Shown: piece by piece, positions 16,703 through 25,599 of the stretch | How positions within the stretch are numbered: the first letter of the stretch is position 1 | Layout of the letters: each line of letters opens with the position of its first letter | Source of the DNA: an uncultured Mycoplasma sp. | GTDB lineage: Bacteria > Bacillota_I > Bacilli_A > RF39 > UBA660 | NCBI GenBank assembly: GCA_902493595.1 | Contig: CABUPU010000002.1 | Coordinates: 105,079 to 169,078 of the forward strand | DNA: 64,000 bases | Reading direction: 5' to 3' | Position numbers and translations under genes: made by a program | The notes under the pieces: generated by a model | What the model saw: the letters and a program-made list of their open reading frames with translations, nothing else | What the model was told of the DNA's origin: nothing | Databases searched by the model: none

Positions 16703-17479
16703 ATGGAATATTCTTATGCTGAAAACTATTTACTAAATTTGTATGCTTCTCTTGTTAAAGAGAAAAGTTATGATAAATTTAAAAAAATATATGATAATAT
16801 TGTAATTTTATATACTAAAAAAGATACTTTTATTGCAAGTAATATTATTAAGACTCTTAATTTTTATTATGCTGTAAGTTTTAATAAAACAGTAAATGAA
16901 GACTACATCTATAATGAATTTCTTAATAATGAAGAAGAAGCATTAGACCTTATTATAAATTTTTATAGTAAAATAATTATTAAGGATAAAATAATGGATT
17001 TAGCTAGTGATAATTTAAAAGAACTTACTTATGAAGTAAGAAGTTTAAATGATTTTTTAAGATTTACTTTGATGGAAGTTTTTAGTGCTATACTTCACAG
17101 TATTCAAACAGATCCTTTTATAGAATTAGAACTATTTTTAAATAGTAATGTAGAAACTAGTAATGATATTGTAAATGAAAAAATAAATATTTTACGTAAT
17201 TATAAACCTTATTTAGCAAATATAATTTATAGTGATTTATTTGAACACTTATCTTTAGTTAATGATAAAGAGATTGTAGAAATTAAAAATATGATAAAAC
17301 ATATAATTTTAAATAGAGAAATTTTTGAAACTGAAGTACTTCTTCGAAAAGAAATATTAAAATTATATGTAAGTTTAAATATGAATAATTATAAAAGAAA
17401 GGAAGCAAGAAAAAAGTTTAGTGAGGAAGATTTTTCTTTAATAAGAAGGATAAATCCTTTATACAAACTAGATAGTTAA
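16703..17479 (+). CDS. Hypothetical helical protein upstream of mutS
   Basis: 258 residues, rich in Asn, Lys, Glu and Leu, apparently all-helical and soluble, with no signal peptide and no motif I recognise. A strong ribosome binding site (AAGGAGGG) precedes ATG 16703. It ends one base before the mutS start, so the two are likely co-translated; a role in DNA repair is only guilt by association. Confidence 0.6.
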   Translation: MEYSYAENYLLNLYASLVKEKSYDKFKKIYDNIVILYTKKDTFIASNIIKTLNFYYAVSFNKTVNEDYIYNEFLNNEEEALDLIINFYSKIIIKDKIMDLASDNLKELTYEVRSLNDFLRFTLMEVFSAILHSIQTDPFIELELFLNSNVETSNDIVNEKINILRNYKPYLANIIYSDLFEHLSLVNDKEIVEIKNMIKHIILNREIFETEVLLRKEILKLYVSLNMNNYKRKEARKKFSEEDFSLIRRINPLYKLDS

Positions 17480-17480
17480 T

Positions 17481-19997
17481 ATGAAAAGATGTGAAGTAGA
17501 TAGAAATAAATTAAGTCCAATGATGGCTCAATATATGCAGATAAAAGATAAATATGCTGATGTGCTATTATTTTATCGTTTGGGTGACTTTTATGAGCTT
17601 TTTTTCGAGGATGCATTAATTGCCTCAAAAGAGCTTGAACTTACTTTAACTGGTAGAGTTGCGGGTTTAACTGAAAGAGTACCAATGTGTGGTGTTCCTT
17701 ATCATGCTGTAAAAAGTTATATTGAAAAAGTTATAAATAAAGGATATAAAGTAGCAATATGTGAACAACTTGAAGATCCTAAAACCACTAAAGGTATGGT
17801 TAAAAGAGGAGTAACAGATGTTATTTCTAAAGGCACAATTGCTGACCTTGAACTACTAAAATCCTATGAAAACTCTTTTGTAGCCTCACTTTTAGTTTAT
17901 CCTGATACATATATATTAACGGCTTTGGATATTTCCACAGGAAGACTTATAAGTTCTAAAGTTTCTAAAAGTGTAAATAAAATTATTACTGAAATATTTA
18001 AATATAATATTAAAGAAATTATTTTTAATGGTAATGAAGAAGTAACTCTAATAAATACTTTAAAAAATGATTATAGTATTGAAATTGATTATTATACAGG
18101 GCTTGCTGACACTCTTCCTGAAAATATTGATAATAAACTTAATGATATAAGATGTAAAATGGGCGTCAGACATTTATTTGGTTATTTAACTTTATCACTT
18201 AAAGATTTGTCGACTATTAATGATATTGAAATTGTTTCTAATGAAGATTATTTATATATGGATGCTTATAGTGCAAATAACCTAGAGCTTACCGAAACAG
18301 TTCGTAATAAAGATAGAGAATTTTCTCTTTTATGGCTTTTAGATAAATGTAAAACCGCAATGGGAAGTAGAAAGATGAGAAATATGCTTCTTTCACCACT
18401 TAAGGATATATCACAGTTAAACAAAAGATATGATATGATTGAAAAACTTAATGATGAATTCATTTTGAAGGATAATCTTATTACACTTCTTGATGAAATA
18501 TATGATATAGAGCGTCTTACTGGTAAACTTACAAATGGCTCATTTAATGCAAGAGATATGCTCCAGTTAAAAAGAAGTTTAAAACCACTTCCGGAAATAA
18601 TTGAAATAGTTAAAAAACTAAATTTTGATTTAGAAATTAAGCCATTTAAAGAAATTTATGATTTACTAGAAAAAAGTATTTATGAAGATCCACCAATCAC
18701 TTTAAAAGAGGGTTATCTTATTAAGGAATGTTATAATACTGATTTAGATAGCCTTCGTGAAATAAAGAAAAATGGTAAAGACTTTATTGCTAAATTTGAA
18801 AATGAAATTAAGAAAAAAACAGGATTTAAAAATTTAAAAGTTGGTTTTAATAAAGTATTTGGTTATTATATTGAAATAAGTAAAGCACAGGCAAAAGATG
18901 CCGAGAAGTTTGGCTTTGAAAGAAAACAAACTCTTGCTAATGGCGAAAGATTTATATCTCCTGAGTTAAAAGAAAAAGAAGATATGATTTTAAATGCTGA
19001 GGAAAAGATAATTGATCTTGAATATTCGCTTTTTATGGACATTAAAAATGAAGTTAAAACTTATGTCGAAGATATGCGTAAGACTGCAGATAGTTTAAGT
19101 TTTCTAGATGTAATGGTAGCATTTTCAATTGATAGTGAAAAATATAATTTAGTAAGACCACTTCTTAATGAAAGTCACGATTTAGAAATTATCGAGGGAA
19201 GGCATCCTGTTGTAGAAAATACTTTAAAAGGTTCATTTGTGGCAAATGATTGTAAAATGAATGAAAATATTTGTGCTTATTTAATAACGGGACCAAATAT
19301 GAGCGGTAAATCAACTTATATGAGACAGATTGCCATAACAATAATTATGGCTCAAATAGGATGCTTTGTTCCTTGCAAATCTGCAAAATTGCCGATAATA
19401 GATAAAATATTTACAAGAATTGGTGCATCTGACGACCTTGCCGGAGGTAAGTCAACTTTTATGGTTGAAATGAGTGAGGCTAATAATGCAATTAGTAATG
19501 CGACTAAAAATAGTTTAATAATATTTGATGAACTAGGAAGAGGGACTGCTACATATGATGGTATGGCAATTGCTCAAAGCATAATTGAATATATATGCGA
19601 TAATATAAAATGCAAAACTTTATTTTCAACTCATTACCATGAACTTACTGTTTTAGATAAAAAATATAAGTCTATTAAAAATGTTCATGTTGACGCAAAA
19701 GAAGAAAATGGTAATTTATACTTTCTTCATAAGGTTAAACCTGGTGCTATTGATAAAAGTTATGGTGTTCATGTTGCCTCTTTAGCGGGACTTCCTGAAA
19801 GCCTTATTAAAAGAGCAGATGAAATATTAAATAATCTTGAAAATTCAAATAAAAAAGAGCCAGTTAAAGAACAATTATCATTTGACTTTGAGGAAAAGAA
19901 AGAAAAACCAAAAGATATTCTCGAAGGAATTGATATTTTAAATACAACGCCAATCGAAGCATTAAATATTTTATATAAGTTAAAGGAAAATAAGTAA
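17481..19997 (+). CDS. mutS: DNA mismatch repair ATPase MutS
   Basis: 838 residues with the full MutS1 layout: mismatch-binding domain with the Phe-x-Glu motif in FYRLGDFYELFFEDA, connector, lever and clamp, and an ABC-type ATPase with Walker A TGPNMSGKSTYMRQ, signature STFMVEMSE, Walker B IIFDELGRGTATYDG and STHYHEL. The C-terminal tail holds a QLSFDFEEKKEKP clamp-binding-like segment. GRGTA replaces the commoner GRGTS. No separate ribosome binding site is seen; it probably couples to the upstream gene. MutL is not adjacent. Confidence 0.97.
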   Translation: MKRCEVDRNKLSPMMAQYMQIKDKYADVLLFYRLGDFYELFFEDALIASKELELTLTGRVAGLTERVPMCGVPYHAVKSYIEKVINKGYKVAICEQLEDPKTTKGMVKRGVTDVISKGTIADLELLKSYENSFVASLLVYPDTYILTALDISTGRLISSKVSKSVNKIITEIFKYNIKEIIFNGNEEVTLINTLKNDYSIEIDYYTGLADTLPENIDNKLNDIRCKMGVRHLFGYLTLSLKDLSTINDIEIVSNEDYLYMDAYSANNLELTETVRNKDREFSLLWLLDKCKTAMGSRKMRNMLLSPLKDISQLNKRYDMIEKLNDEFILKDNLITLLDEIYDIERLTGKLTNGSFNARDMLQLKRSLKPLPEIIEIVKKLNFDLEIKPFKEIYDLLEKSIYEDPPITLKEGYLIKECYNTDLDSLREIKKNGKDFIAKFENEIKKKTGFKNLKVGFNKVFGYYIEISKAQAKDAEKFGFERKQTLANGERFISPELKEKEDMILNAEEKIIDLEYSLFMDIKNEVKTYVEDMRKTADSLSFLDVMVAFSIDSEKYNLVRPLLNESHDLEIIEGRHPVVENTLKGSFVANDCKMNENICAYLITGPNMSGKSTYMRQIAITIIMAQIGCFVPCKSAKLPIIDKIFTRIGASDDLAGGKSTFMVEMSEANNAISNATKNSLIIFDELGRGTATYDGMAIAQSIIEYICDNIKCKTLFSTHYHELTVLDKKYKSIKNVHVDAKEENGNLYFLHKVKPGAIDKSYGVHVASLAGLPESLIKRADEILNNLENSNKKEPVKEQLSFDFEEKKEKPKDILEGIDILNTTPIEALNILYKLKENK

Positions 19998-20011
19998 ATT
20001 TTTCCTTTTTT
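19982..20011 (+). terminator. Terminator of mutS
   Basis: AAAGGAAAA (19982-19990) pairs with TTTTCCTTT (20000-20008), then more T. It overlaps the mutS stop. Confidence 0.6.
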
Positions 20012-20024
20012 CATATAATTAATT

Positions 20025-20711
20025 ATGAAAAATGTTTTAAAATATATTTTAGTTTTATGTTTACTATTGATAATGATTTGTTATCCTAAAAGTATTCCTG
20101 TTTTAGGTGAAAATAATACTACCTTAATATTTACTTTTGATGATGGACCAAATGGCGAAAATACCTTAGAAATATTAGACTATTTAGAAAACCATAATAT
20201 GTCCGCAACATTTTTTATGGTTGGAAATAAAATGGCAAGTCAAAAAGATATAGTAAAAAAAGTATATCACTCAAATAGTGAAATAGGGTACCATAGTTAC
20301 AATCATACGCTTTTTACAAAAAATAAAATTAAGAAAATTGAAAGTGATTTTGATAAAACAAATAAAATATATTATGATATTACAGGTGATTATCTTTCTC
20401 TTACAAGGCCTCCATACGGAGCATATAATAATAGAATTTTAAAAGCACTTAATACATCATTTATTTTATGGGATAAAGATACACACGATTGGAAATATAA
20501 AGACACAGATTTCATAGTTAAATATGTTTTAGAAAATGCAAATGATAAAGATATTATTCTTTTTCATGATTCATATAAAACCACAGTCGAGGCAGTTAAA
20601 AAATTAATTGATATCTTATATGAAAATGATATAAAAGTATTAAGTGTAACAAATTATGCTAAAGAAAATAATATAAAACTTGAAAATAAAGTTTACTATT
20701 CGTTTAAATAA
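20025..20711 (+). CDS. Secreted polysaccharide deacetylase (NodB domain)
   Basis: 228 residues: an N-terminal signal/anchor (KYILVLCLLLIMICY), then a NodB deacetylase domain. Motifs in order: FTFDDGPNGENT, GYHSYNHTLF (H-S-x-x-H metal ligands), RPPYGAYNNRIL, LWDKDTHDWKYKD and IILFHDSY. All catalytic motifs are intact, so it should de-N-acetylate a cell-wall glycan. TATAAT ends 5 bases before the ATG and there is no ribosome binding site, consistent with a leaderless message. Confidence 0.9.
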   Translation: MKNVLKYILVLCLLLIMICYPKSIPVLGENNTTLIFTFDDGPNGENTLEILDYLENHNMSATFFMVGNKMASQKDIVKKVYHSNSEIGYHSYNHTLFTKNKIKKIESDFDKTNKIYYDITGDYLSLTRPPYGAYNNRILKALNTSFILWDKDTHDWKYKDTDFIVKYVLENANDKDIILFHDSYKTTVEAVKKLIDILYENDIKVLSVTNYAKENNIKLENKVYYSFK

Positions 20712-20725
20712 TTTTAAAATTTATA

Positions 20726-20754
20726 TTGCAAGTTATAAAATTATTTGTTATATT
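20726..20754 (+). promoter_or_regulatory. Promoter of the Rpn/PD-(D/E)XK relic
   Basis: TTGCAA (20726-20731), 17 bases, TATATT (20749-20754). Confidence 0.55.
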
Positions 20755-20784
20755 TAAATAGTCAGAGTTTAGAAAGGACTAAAT

Positions 20785-21624
20785 ATAAAAAAGTTTGATA
20801 AATTATATTCAAAATCTGGCTTTATTAGAGATTTGGCTTTTAAAAAACTATTTATAGATAACTATGATTTATTATTTTATGTAGTGATGAAAACATTAAA
20901 TAGTTTAAATTTACCTATGAATAGTGATATCACTGTTTTAGATAATTTAGTTAGTGATAAAGTAACGTTAAAGAAAAAAGAAACTGATTTACTTTATGAA
21001 ACTAGTGATTATTTAATAAATATCGAAGGAAATAGTGAATACTCAAATACCGTAAATGTAAAAATATGTCATATGTTTTGGCACTACTTTTAAGGCAGTT
21101 AAAACCTGGTGAAAATAATAAAATTAAAAAGATTTTACAAATAAACATAAATAACGAAAATTCTTTGAATAATGGTGAATTTATGGGAGTATCTTTATTT
21201 ACAGATGTCTTAAGTGGAAAAGTAAGATATGAGGATGCTATAGTCGTAGACTATAATCTTGAATATTTAAATAAAATGACATATAGTGAAATTGCAAGTT
21301 TACAAGATGATGATATAAAGAAAATATTTTATGCATTTACCCGGGATAATAATGATAAATATTATGATTTATATAATAATAATGAACTTGGACAAGAGTT
21401 ATTAAGGAGAATGGAAAAAAATGATGGAAAATATTGATAGTATATTTTATTATGATAAGGTGGAATTTGCTAAAACTGTAGGCGAGGAAATTGGCTTTAA
21501 TAACGGAAAAATTGAGACAATTAAAAGTCTAATCAAAAATAAAATGCCAGAGGAAGATATAATAAAATTCGTAGGAATATCCAAAGAAGAATTGGATGAA
21601 ATTAAGAAAAGTATGGGTAAATAA
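20785..21624 (+). pseudogene. Frameshifted Rpn-type PD-(D/E)XK nuclease (transposase family)
   Basis: Three overlapping frames together spell one protein: FDKLYSKSGFIRDLAFKKLF, then YLINIEGNSEYSNTVNVK, shifting to MSYVLALLLRQLKPGE and FTDVLSGKVRYEDAIVVDYN, then back to MMENIDSIFYYDKVEFAKTVG. This is the recombination-promoting nuclease/PD-(D/E)XK transposase family. One base is lost in a five-A run near 21060, and one is gained in a seven-A run near 21417. The expected start after AAAGGA is ATA (20785), not ATG. The three defects argue for a pseudogene, though homopolymer sequencing errors could explain two of them. Confidence 0.75.
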
Positions 21625-21637
21625 AACTCATACATTT

Positions 21638-21976
21638 TTATATAATACCAACTTCAATTTCATTTTGTCCTTGATATTCAATATATAAATAAATGGTACC
21701 AGCAATAAAAAACATAATCGAAGCAAACTCTCTTAAAGAACCATATTTACTATTTCTAATATTTTCATAGTTAATAATTACAAAATATAAGTATATTAAA
21801 AGACCTATTACAAGTACTGTAAGATTAATATTTTTATATACTTTTTTTGATTTATAATCTTTAGTAAAAAGATATTTTTCTTCATAATAATTTGATACTA
21901 TTGCCATTACAAAAATAAATATATATATAAGCCAAATAATATTTTCTTTATCTAAATTTTTTAGTTTATCTTCCAT
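21638..21976 (-). CDS. Small polytopic membrane protein
   Basis: 112 residues with three hydrophobic segments (IIWLIYIFIFVMAIV, LTVLVIGLLIYLYFV and FASIMFFIAGTIYLY) separated by charged stretches, and a cytoplasmic-looking acidic start (MEDKLKNLDKE). No family recognised. It sits tail to head with another small membrane protein gene on the same strand and may form an operon with it. Confidence 0.5.
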   Translation of the reverse strand: MEDKLKNLDKENIIWLIYIFIFVMAIVSNYYEEKYLFTKDYKSKKVYKNINLTVLVIGLLIYLYFVIINYENIRNSKYGSLREFASIMFFIAGTIYLYIEYQGQNEIEVGII

Positions 21977-21998
21977 ATTAAAAAATATGTAATAAAGT

Positions 21999-22301
21999 CT
22001 ATATTTTATTCTTTATTACATATTCATTTATCTTTTTAACTTCAATTTTTCTGATTGCAATTAGAAATCCTATTCCTATTAAAAGGATGCTTATATTATA
22101 AAAATAATCAATAAATTTAGGATCTTTAGTACTTATTAATAGATAAATTCCAATACCTATACATAAAATTCCACATACAAATGAAGAAATAAGTTTCTTT
22201 TTAACATATTTGCCTAAAGAGGTTTCATAATATTTTTGCTTTACTTCTTTTCTTTTTTCTTTATCTAATCTTAAATATTTAACTTTCAATTCAATCACCA
22301 T
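21999..22301 (-). CDS. Small two-span membrane protein
   Basis: 100 residues. A basic amphipathic N-terminus (LRLDKEKRKEVKQKYYETS) precedes two hydrophobic spans (SSFVCGILCIGIGIYLLI and ISILLIGIGFLIAI), then a basic tail. No family recognised. Start could be ATG 22301 or the GTG one codon later. Confidence 0.5.
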   Translation of the reverse strand: MVIELKVKYLRLDKEKRKEVKQKYYETSLGKYVKKKLISSFVCGILCIGIGIYLLISTKDPKFIDYFYNISILLIGIGFLIAIRKIEVKKINEYVIKNKI

Positions 22302-22367
22302 ATTTATGATACCAAATTAATATTAAAAAGTATAGATTTTTTTATAAAAATAAAGTACAATTAAATT

Positions 22368-23240
22368 ATGGAAAGTATAGAAAAAAATATTGATAAATAT
22401 ATAGATTATTTAAAATATGAAAAAAAATTAAGTAATAATACAATTATCTCTTATTATGAAAATCTTAAGAAATTTTATAGTCATTTTGAAAAGAAAAATA
22501 TTTTAAATTTAAGTACTGATGAAATTAGAGATTTTCTTTATGATGATGGTATAGTAGCTCGAACTAGAGCACATTACTTAACTGTTTTAAATTCATTTTA
22601 TAATTATATGATAAGTACTGCATATGTAAAAACTAATCCTTGTGAAACCATTAAACTTCCGAAACTTGAAAAAAAATTACCATCTTTTTTAACAATCGAG
22701 GAAGTAGATAGGCTTTTAAATATTAATCCAGTTAAAATATATGATTATCGTAATATTGCAATGATGGAAACGCTATATGCCACTGGTATAAGAGTAAGTG
22801 AACTATGTAATATGAAAATATCTGATATTGATTTTAATGAATGCACTATAAAAATATTTGGTAAAGGTAGCAAAGAAAGAATTGTTCCTATGAATGATAG
22901 CACTTATAATGCCTTAAAAAATTATATTGATAATTATAGGCCATTTTTACTAAAAACTAAAGTTAGTGATTATGTATTTATAAATAATTTTGGTAATGTT
23001 ATAAGTAGAGTAGGTTTTTTTAAAATACTTAAAAAGTTATGTAAGGATGGTGGAATTAACAAAGATGTTTCACCGCATACATTAAGACATTCTTTTGCTA
23101 CTCATTTACTTAATAATGGTGCCAATTTAAGAGTTATTCAGCATCTTTTAGGGCATAGTAATATAACTACTACTCAGATTTATTCTCATCTTTCTAATGA
23201 ATCTTTAAAAGAGGATTATAAAATGCATCCAAGAGATTAA
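22368..23240 (+). CDS. XerC/XerD-type tyrosine recombinase
   Basis: 290 residues, the usual Xer size: an N-terminal SAM-like core-binding domain (KNIDKYIDYLKYEKKLS) and a catalytic domain with the full R-K-H-R-H-Y set: ATGIRVSEL, GKGSKERIVP, SPHTLRHSFATHLL, LLGHSNITTTQIYSHL. A likely role is resolving chromosome dimers at the dif site found at 26941. I cannot tell XerC from XerD. TACAAT lies 6 bases before the ATG and no ribosome binding site is seen. It is also a candidate to invert the repeat-flanked promoter at 54614, though that is speculation. Confidence 0.9.
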   Translation: MESIEKNIDKYIDYLKYEKKLSNNTIISYYENLKKFYSHFEKKNILNLSTDEIRDFLYDDGIVARTRAHYLTVLNSFYNYMISTAYVKTNPCETIKLPKLEKKLPSFLTIEEVDRLLNINPVKIYDYRNIAMMETLYATGIRVSELCNMKISDIDFNECTIKIFGKGSKERIVPMNDSTYNALKNYIDNYRPFLLKTKVSDYVFINNFGNVISRVGFFKILKKLCKDGGINKDVSPHTLRHSFATHLLNNGANLRVIQHLLGHSNITTTQIYSHLSNESLKEDYKMHPRD

Positions 23241-23253
23241 CTACATACAAAAG

Positions 23254-23276
23254 GGAAGGGGTTACCTTCCTTTTTT
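23254..23276 (+). terminator. Terminator of xer, possibly bidirectional
   Basis: GGAAGG (23254-23259) pairs with CCTTCC (23265-23270), then six T. On the - strand it also lies just beyond the 40-residue protein gene. Confidence 0.8.
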
Positions 23277-23288
23277 CATATATAATGC

Positions 23289-23411
23289 TTATTTAGATCT
23301 TGAGTTAGCTCTAGCATTTGTAGAATTATTTCTTGCAGATTGTGAATTACTTCTAGCGTTGTTTCTTGCTTTAGCTTTACAAGTTCTAGCATTACTTCTT
23401 GAATTACTCAT
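23289..23411 (-). CDS. 40-residue Asn/Arg/Ser-rich basic protein (SASP- or protamine-like)
   Basis: A small gene with a perfect AGGAGG site 6 bases before ATG 23411. The product is almost wholly Ser, Asn, Arg, Ala and Lys (for example MSNSRSNARTCKAKARNNAR), with nine Arg, four Lys and no acidic residue. Such composition suits a DNA-coating protein; small basic or Asn-rich proteins of this kind are common among spore proteins. CATAATA about 20 bases upstream of the ribosome binding site resembles the forespore sigma-G -10 (CATnnTA). Family and function are inferred. Confidence 0.6.
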   Translation of the reverse strand: MSNSRSNARTCKAKARNNARSNSQSARNNSTNARANSRSK

Positions 23412-23478
23412 TTATTTCCTCCTGATATTATTATGGATAGTTTTGATAAAAATACTATGGAAATAATTGGTATATATT

Positions 23479-23946
23479 TTATTGAAGTTTCTTTAATAAT
23501 TCTGCTTTAATAGAATCTATATCAGTAAAAAATAAGTTTAAACCATTTTCTTTTAAAGATAGCATATATTTAAAATTATTTAGAATTTCTTTACATACTG
23601 CAGATGGAACTTTAACAACTTTTCCATTAATAGTATGCCTGTTTTGTATATACTTTTCTAATGTTGGAAATGCATTTTGAATTAAGATTGCTTCCTTATT
23701 TCCGGCTATTTCTTTAATTAATATTGTTTTACATTCACCATATTTTTTAATTTTTCTATTAACAATTTTCTGGTATTTTTGAATTTTAGAACTTAAAGGA
23801 ATAAACCAAAGAATTTTACCATCTTTTATTGCTAGGTATGAAGGTCTAGAATGACCATTTTTATGATTAATCATTACACTTTTAGCATTAATTTTATCAA
23901 AAAATTCATCTTTAATATGATATAAATATCCCGTTATTACTTTCAT
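23479..23946 (-). CDS. Type III toxin, CptN/ToxN-like endoribonuclease
   Basis: 155 residues. The sequence (GYLYHIKDEFFDKINAKSVM, HSRPSYLAIKDGKILWFIPLS, YGECKTILIKEIAG) fits the ToxN/AbiQ superfamily, best the CptIN branch of type III toxin-antitoxin systems. Toxins of this fold cut RNA and are held inactive by an RNA made of short repeats. The upstream layout is diagnostic: promoter, two structured ~50-base repeats, terminator, ribosome binding site (AGGAGG), toxin. A full-length frame with no stops suggests a working module. Confidence 0.8.
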   Translation of the reverse strand: MKVITGYLYHIKDEFFDKINAKSVMINHKNGHSRPSYLAIKDGKILWFIPLSSKIQKYQKIVNRKIKKYGECKTILIKEIAGNKEAILIQNAFPTLEKYIQNRHTINGKVVKVPSAVCKEILNNFKYMLSLKENGLNLFFTDIDSIKAELLKKLQ

Positions 23947-23963
23947 AATTTCATTTCCTCCTT

Positions 23964-24008
23964 AAAAAAATAATAAAAATGGAAACTCTAATATAGATTT
24001 AGGGTTCC
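23964..24008 (-). terminator. Attenuating terminator between antitoxin RNA and toxin
   Basis: On the - strand GGAACCCTAA pairs imperfectly with TTAGAGTTTCC, followed by ATTTTTATTATTTTTTT. In type III systems a leaky terminator here lets a small share of transcripts reach the toxin. Confidence 0.75.
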
Positions 24009-24009
24009 C

Positions 24010-24137
24010 AACATTTGCAACCGAGATCATTTATTGCTCGCACCACTCGGAGGCGATTAACATTTCACGACTAGGATCATTTATTGCTCGCACCACCTAG
24101 AGGCGATTTACATTTGCATTAGCATTCATTGAATGCA
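24010..24137 (-). ncRNA. CptI-like antitoxin RNA with two ~50-base repeats
   Basis: Units at 24011-24059 and 24060-24109, with the start of a third (24110-24120). The identical core of each unit (- strand) is GTGGTGCGAGCAATAAATGA. The flanking stems differ but stay paired: CCGAG with CTCGG in one, CTAGG with CCTAG in the other, which is compensatory change and shows selection for RNA structure. A GCATTC/GAATGC hairpin (24122-24136) caps the 5' end. Each unit should be one pseudoknot that binds one toxin molecule. Confidence 0.8.
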
Positions 24138-24142
24138 ATAGT

Positions 24143-24171
24143 AATATAACATTATTTTTACAATCTGTCAA
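24143..24171 (-). promoter_or_regulatory. Promoter of the type III toxin-antitoxin operon
   Basis: On the - strand TTGACA (24171-24166), 17 bases, TATATT (24148-24143). Strong, as needed to keep antitoxin RNA in excess. Confidence 0.85.
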
Positions 24172-24214
24172 TTAAATTTATTAATAATTATTTACAAAAA
24201 AAATATAATTTATT

Positions 24215-24955
24215 ATGAATATAATTAATGCTTTATTAGTATCTTTATTTGCATCATTTTCAACTTGTTTAGGTTGCGTGTTTTTGTTTGTTAAAATTAA
24301 AAGTCAAAATATAAATAAATTTATTACCTTTTCTTTATCATTTTCGATTGCTATTATGATAGGAATTAGTATATTTGATTTACTTCCAAGTTCAATATTC
24401 ATAATAATTAATAGATATAAAATATGGTCAATACTGCTTTTTAGCTTACTATTTTTATGTAGTTATTATCTAATTAAATACATCAGTAATCTTTTGTCAA
24501 AGTATGAAAATAACCTATATAAATTAGGTGTTTTATCAATGGTTGTTTTAATTATGCATAATCTTCCTGAAGGAGTAATTACATTCATAAGTAGTTATAA
24601 AGACTTAAATTTAGGTATTAAGATGGCCTTAGCGATAGCACTTCATAATTTTCCCGAAGGCATTGCTATCGCAGTTCCAATATATTATGCCACTAAAAGT
24701 CGCAAAAAAGCCTTTTTAAATACATTTTTAAGTGGTTTTTCAGAGTTTATTGGAGCAGTGCTATCATATTTGTTTTTAGCAAGATTTGTTAGCGAAATAA
24801 CCCTTTCTTTAATACTTACTGGTGTTGCATTTTTAATGATAACTTTATCTATTGAACAAATGCTTCCTAAGGTACTTTCTTATAAAGAAAATAAAATTAT
24901 GAATGTAGGACTTATTTTAGGCTTTATTATTATCTTAATTAGTATTATAATTTAA
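24215..24955 (+). CDS. ZIP-family divalent metal transporter
   Basis: 246 residues with about eight hydrophobic spans. The two ZIP metal-binding helices are clear: IMHNLPEGVITF and ALHNFPEGIAIAVP, with a further Glu in the last helices (LSIEQMLPKVL). It should import zinc, iron or manganese (ZupT/GufA-like). TATAAT ends 5 bases before the ATG with no ribosome binding site. The next gene starts 2 bases after its stop. Confidence 0.88.
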   Translation: MNIINALLVSLFASFSTCLGCVFLFVKIKSQNINKFITFSLSFSIAIMIGISIFDLLPSSIFIIINRYKIWSILLFSLLFLCSYYLIKYISNLLSKYENNLYKLGVLSMVVLIMHNLPEGVITFISSYKDLNLGIKMALAIALHNFPEGIAIAVPIYYATKSRKKAFLNTFLSGFSEFIGAVLSYLFLARFVSEITLSLILTGVAFLMITLSIEQMLPKVLSYKENKIMNVGLILGFIIILISIII

Positions 24956-24957
24956 TT

Positions 24958-25560
24958 ATGAAGAGAGTAGGAATATTAACAAGAGAAGAAAATTTAAATA
25001 ATAAGAAAATATTATATATACCTAAAAATATATATAATAAGTTAAATGGTAAAGCCCAGGTTATTTTAATACCTTTTGATTTTAATGATAATTTTAATAA
25101 GGTTAAGGGAATAATTGATATTTGTGATGGAATAATTCTTCCAGGTGGGGATGATATTTATCCTTTAGAACTTGAGGTAGCAAAATACTTACATAAATTA
25201 AATAAACCACTTTTAGGAATATGCTTAGGCATGCAAACGATGGGTGTAGCCTTTAATGGTAAATTAGGCCATTTAAATACTTTAGCTCATAAGAGTAAAG
25301 ATAAGTATGTACATAGTGTAGATATAAATAAGGATAGCTTACTATACTCTATTATTGGGAAAGAAAATATAATGGTTAATTCAAGGCATAAAGATTATGT
25401 AGAAAGTACAGGATTAACTATAGGAGCTGTTTGTAATGGTATTATTGAAGAAGTAGAAGACAAAAACAAAAGATGTTTTATTGGAATGCAGTGGCATCCT
25501 GAAGACTTAAAGGACGAAAATTCTGAAAAATTATTTAATTTTTTTATAAATAAATTATAA
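24958..25560 (+). CDS. Class I glutamine amidotransferase-like peptidase C26
   Basis: 200 residues of the gamma-glutamyl-GABA hydrolase type (PuuD-like). ILPGGDDIYPLE, the nucleophile Cys in LLGICLGMQTMGVAFNG, and the His-Glu in GMQWHPEDLKDENS form the triad. It probably cleaves a gamma-glutamyl amide. TATAAT ends 6 bases before the ATG, inside the upstream gene's end, so it may have its own leaderless start. Confidence 0.85.
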   Translation: MKRVGILTREENLNNKKILYIPKNIYNKLNGKAQVILIPFDFNDNFNKVKGIIDICDGIILPGGDDIYPLELEVAKYLHKLNKPLLGICLGMQTMGVAFNGKLGHLNTLAHKSKDKYVHSVDINKDSLLYSIIGKENIMVNSRHKDYVESTGLTIGAVCNGIIEEVEDKNKRCFIGMQWHPEDLKDENSEKLFNFFINKL

Positions 25561-25599
25561 AGTGTGGTATACTAAATATATATAGTAAAGGTGGTAAAA

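Noticed and set aside
20785..21624. Programmed frameshifting in the Rpn-type gene
   Set aside because: Two shifts plus a missing ATG start are more simply decay or homopolymer error.
24011..24109. CRISPR-like tandem repeats
   Set aside because: Only two units without spacers; compensating stem changes and the downstream toxin gene fit a type III antitoxin RNA.
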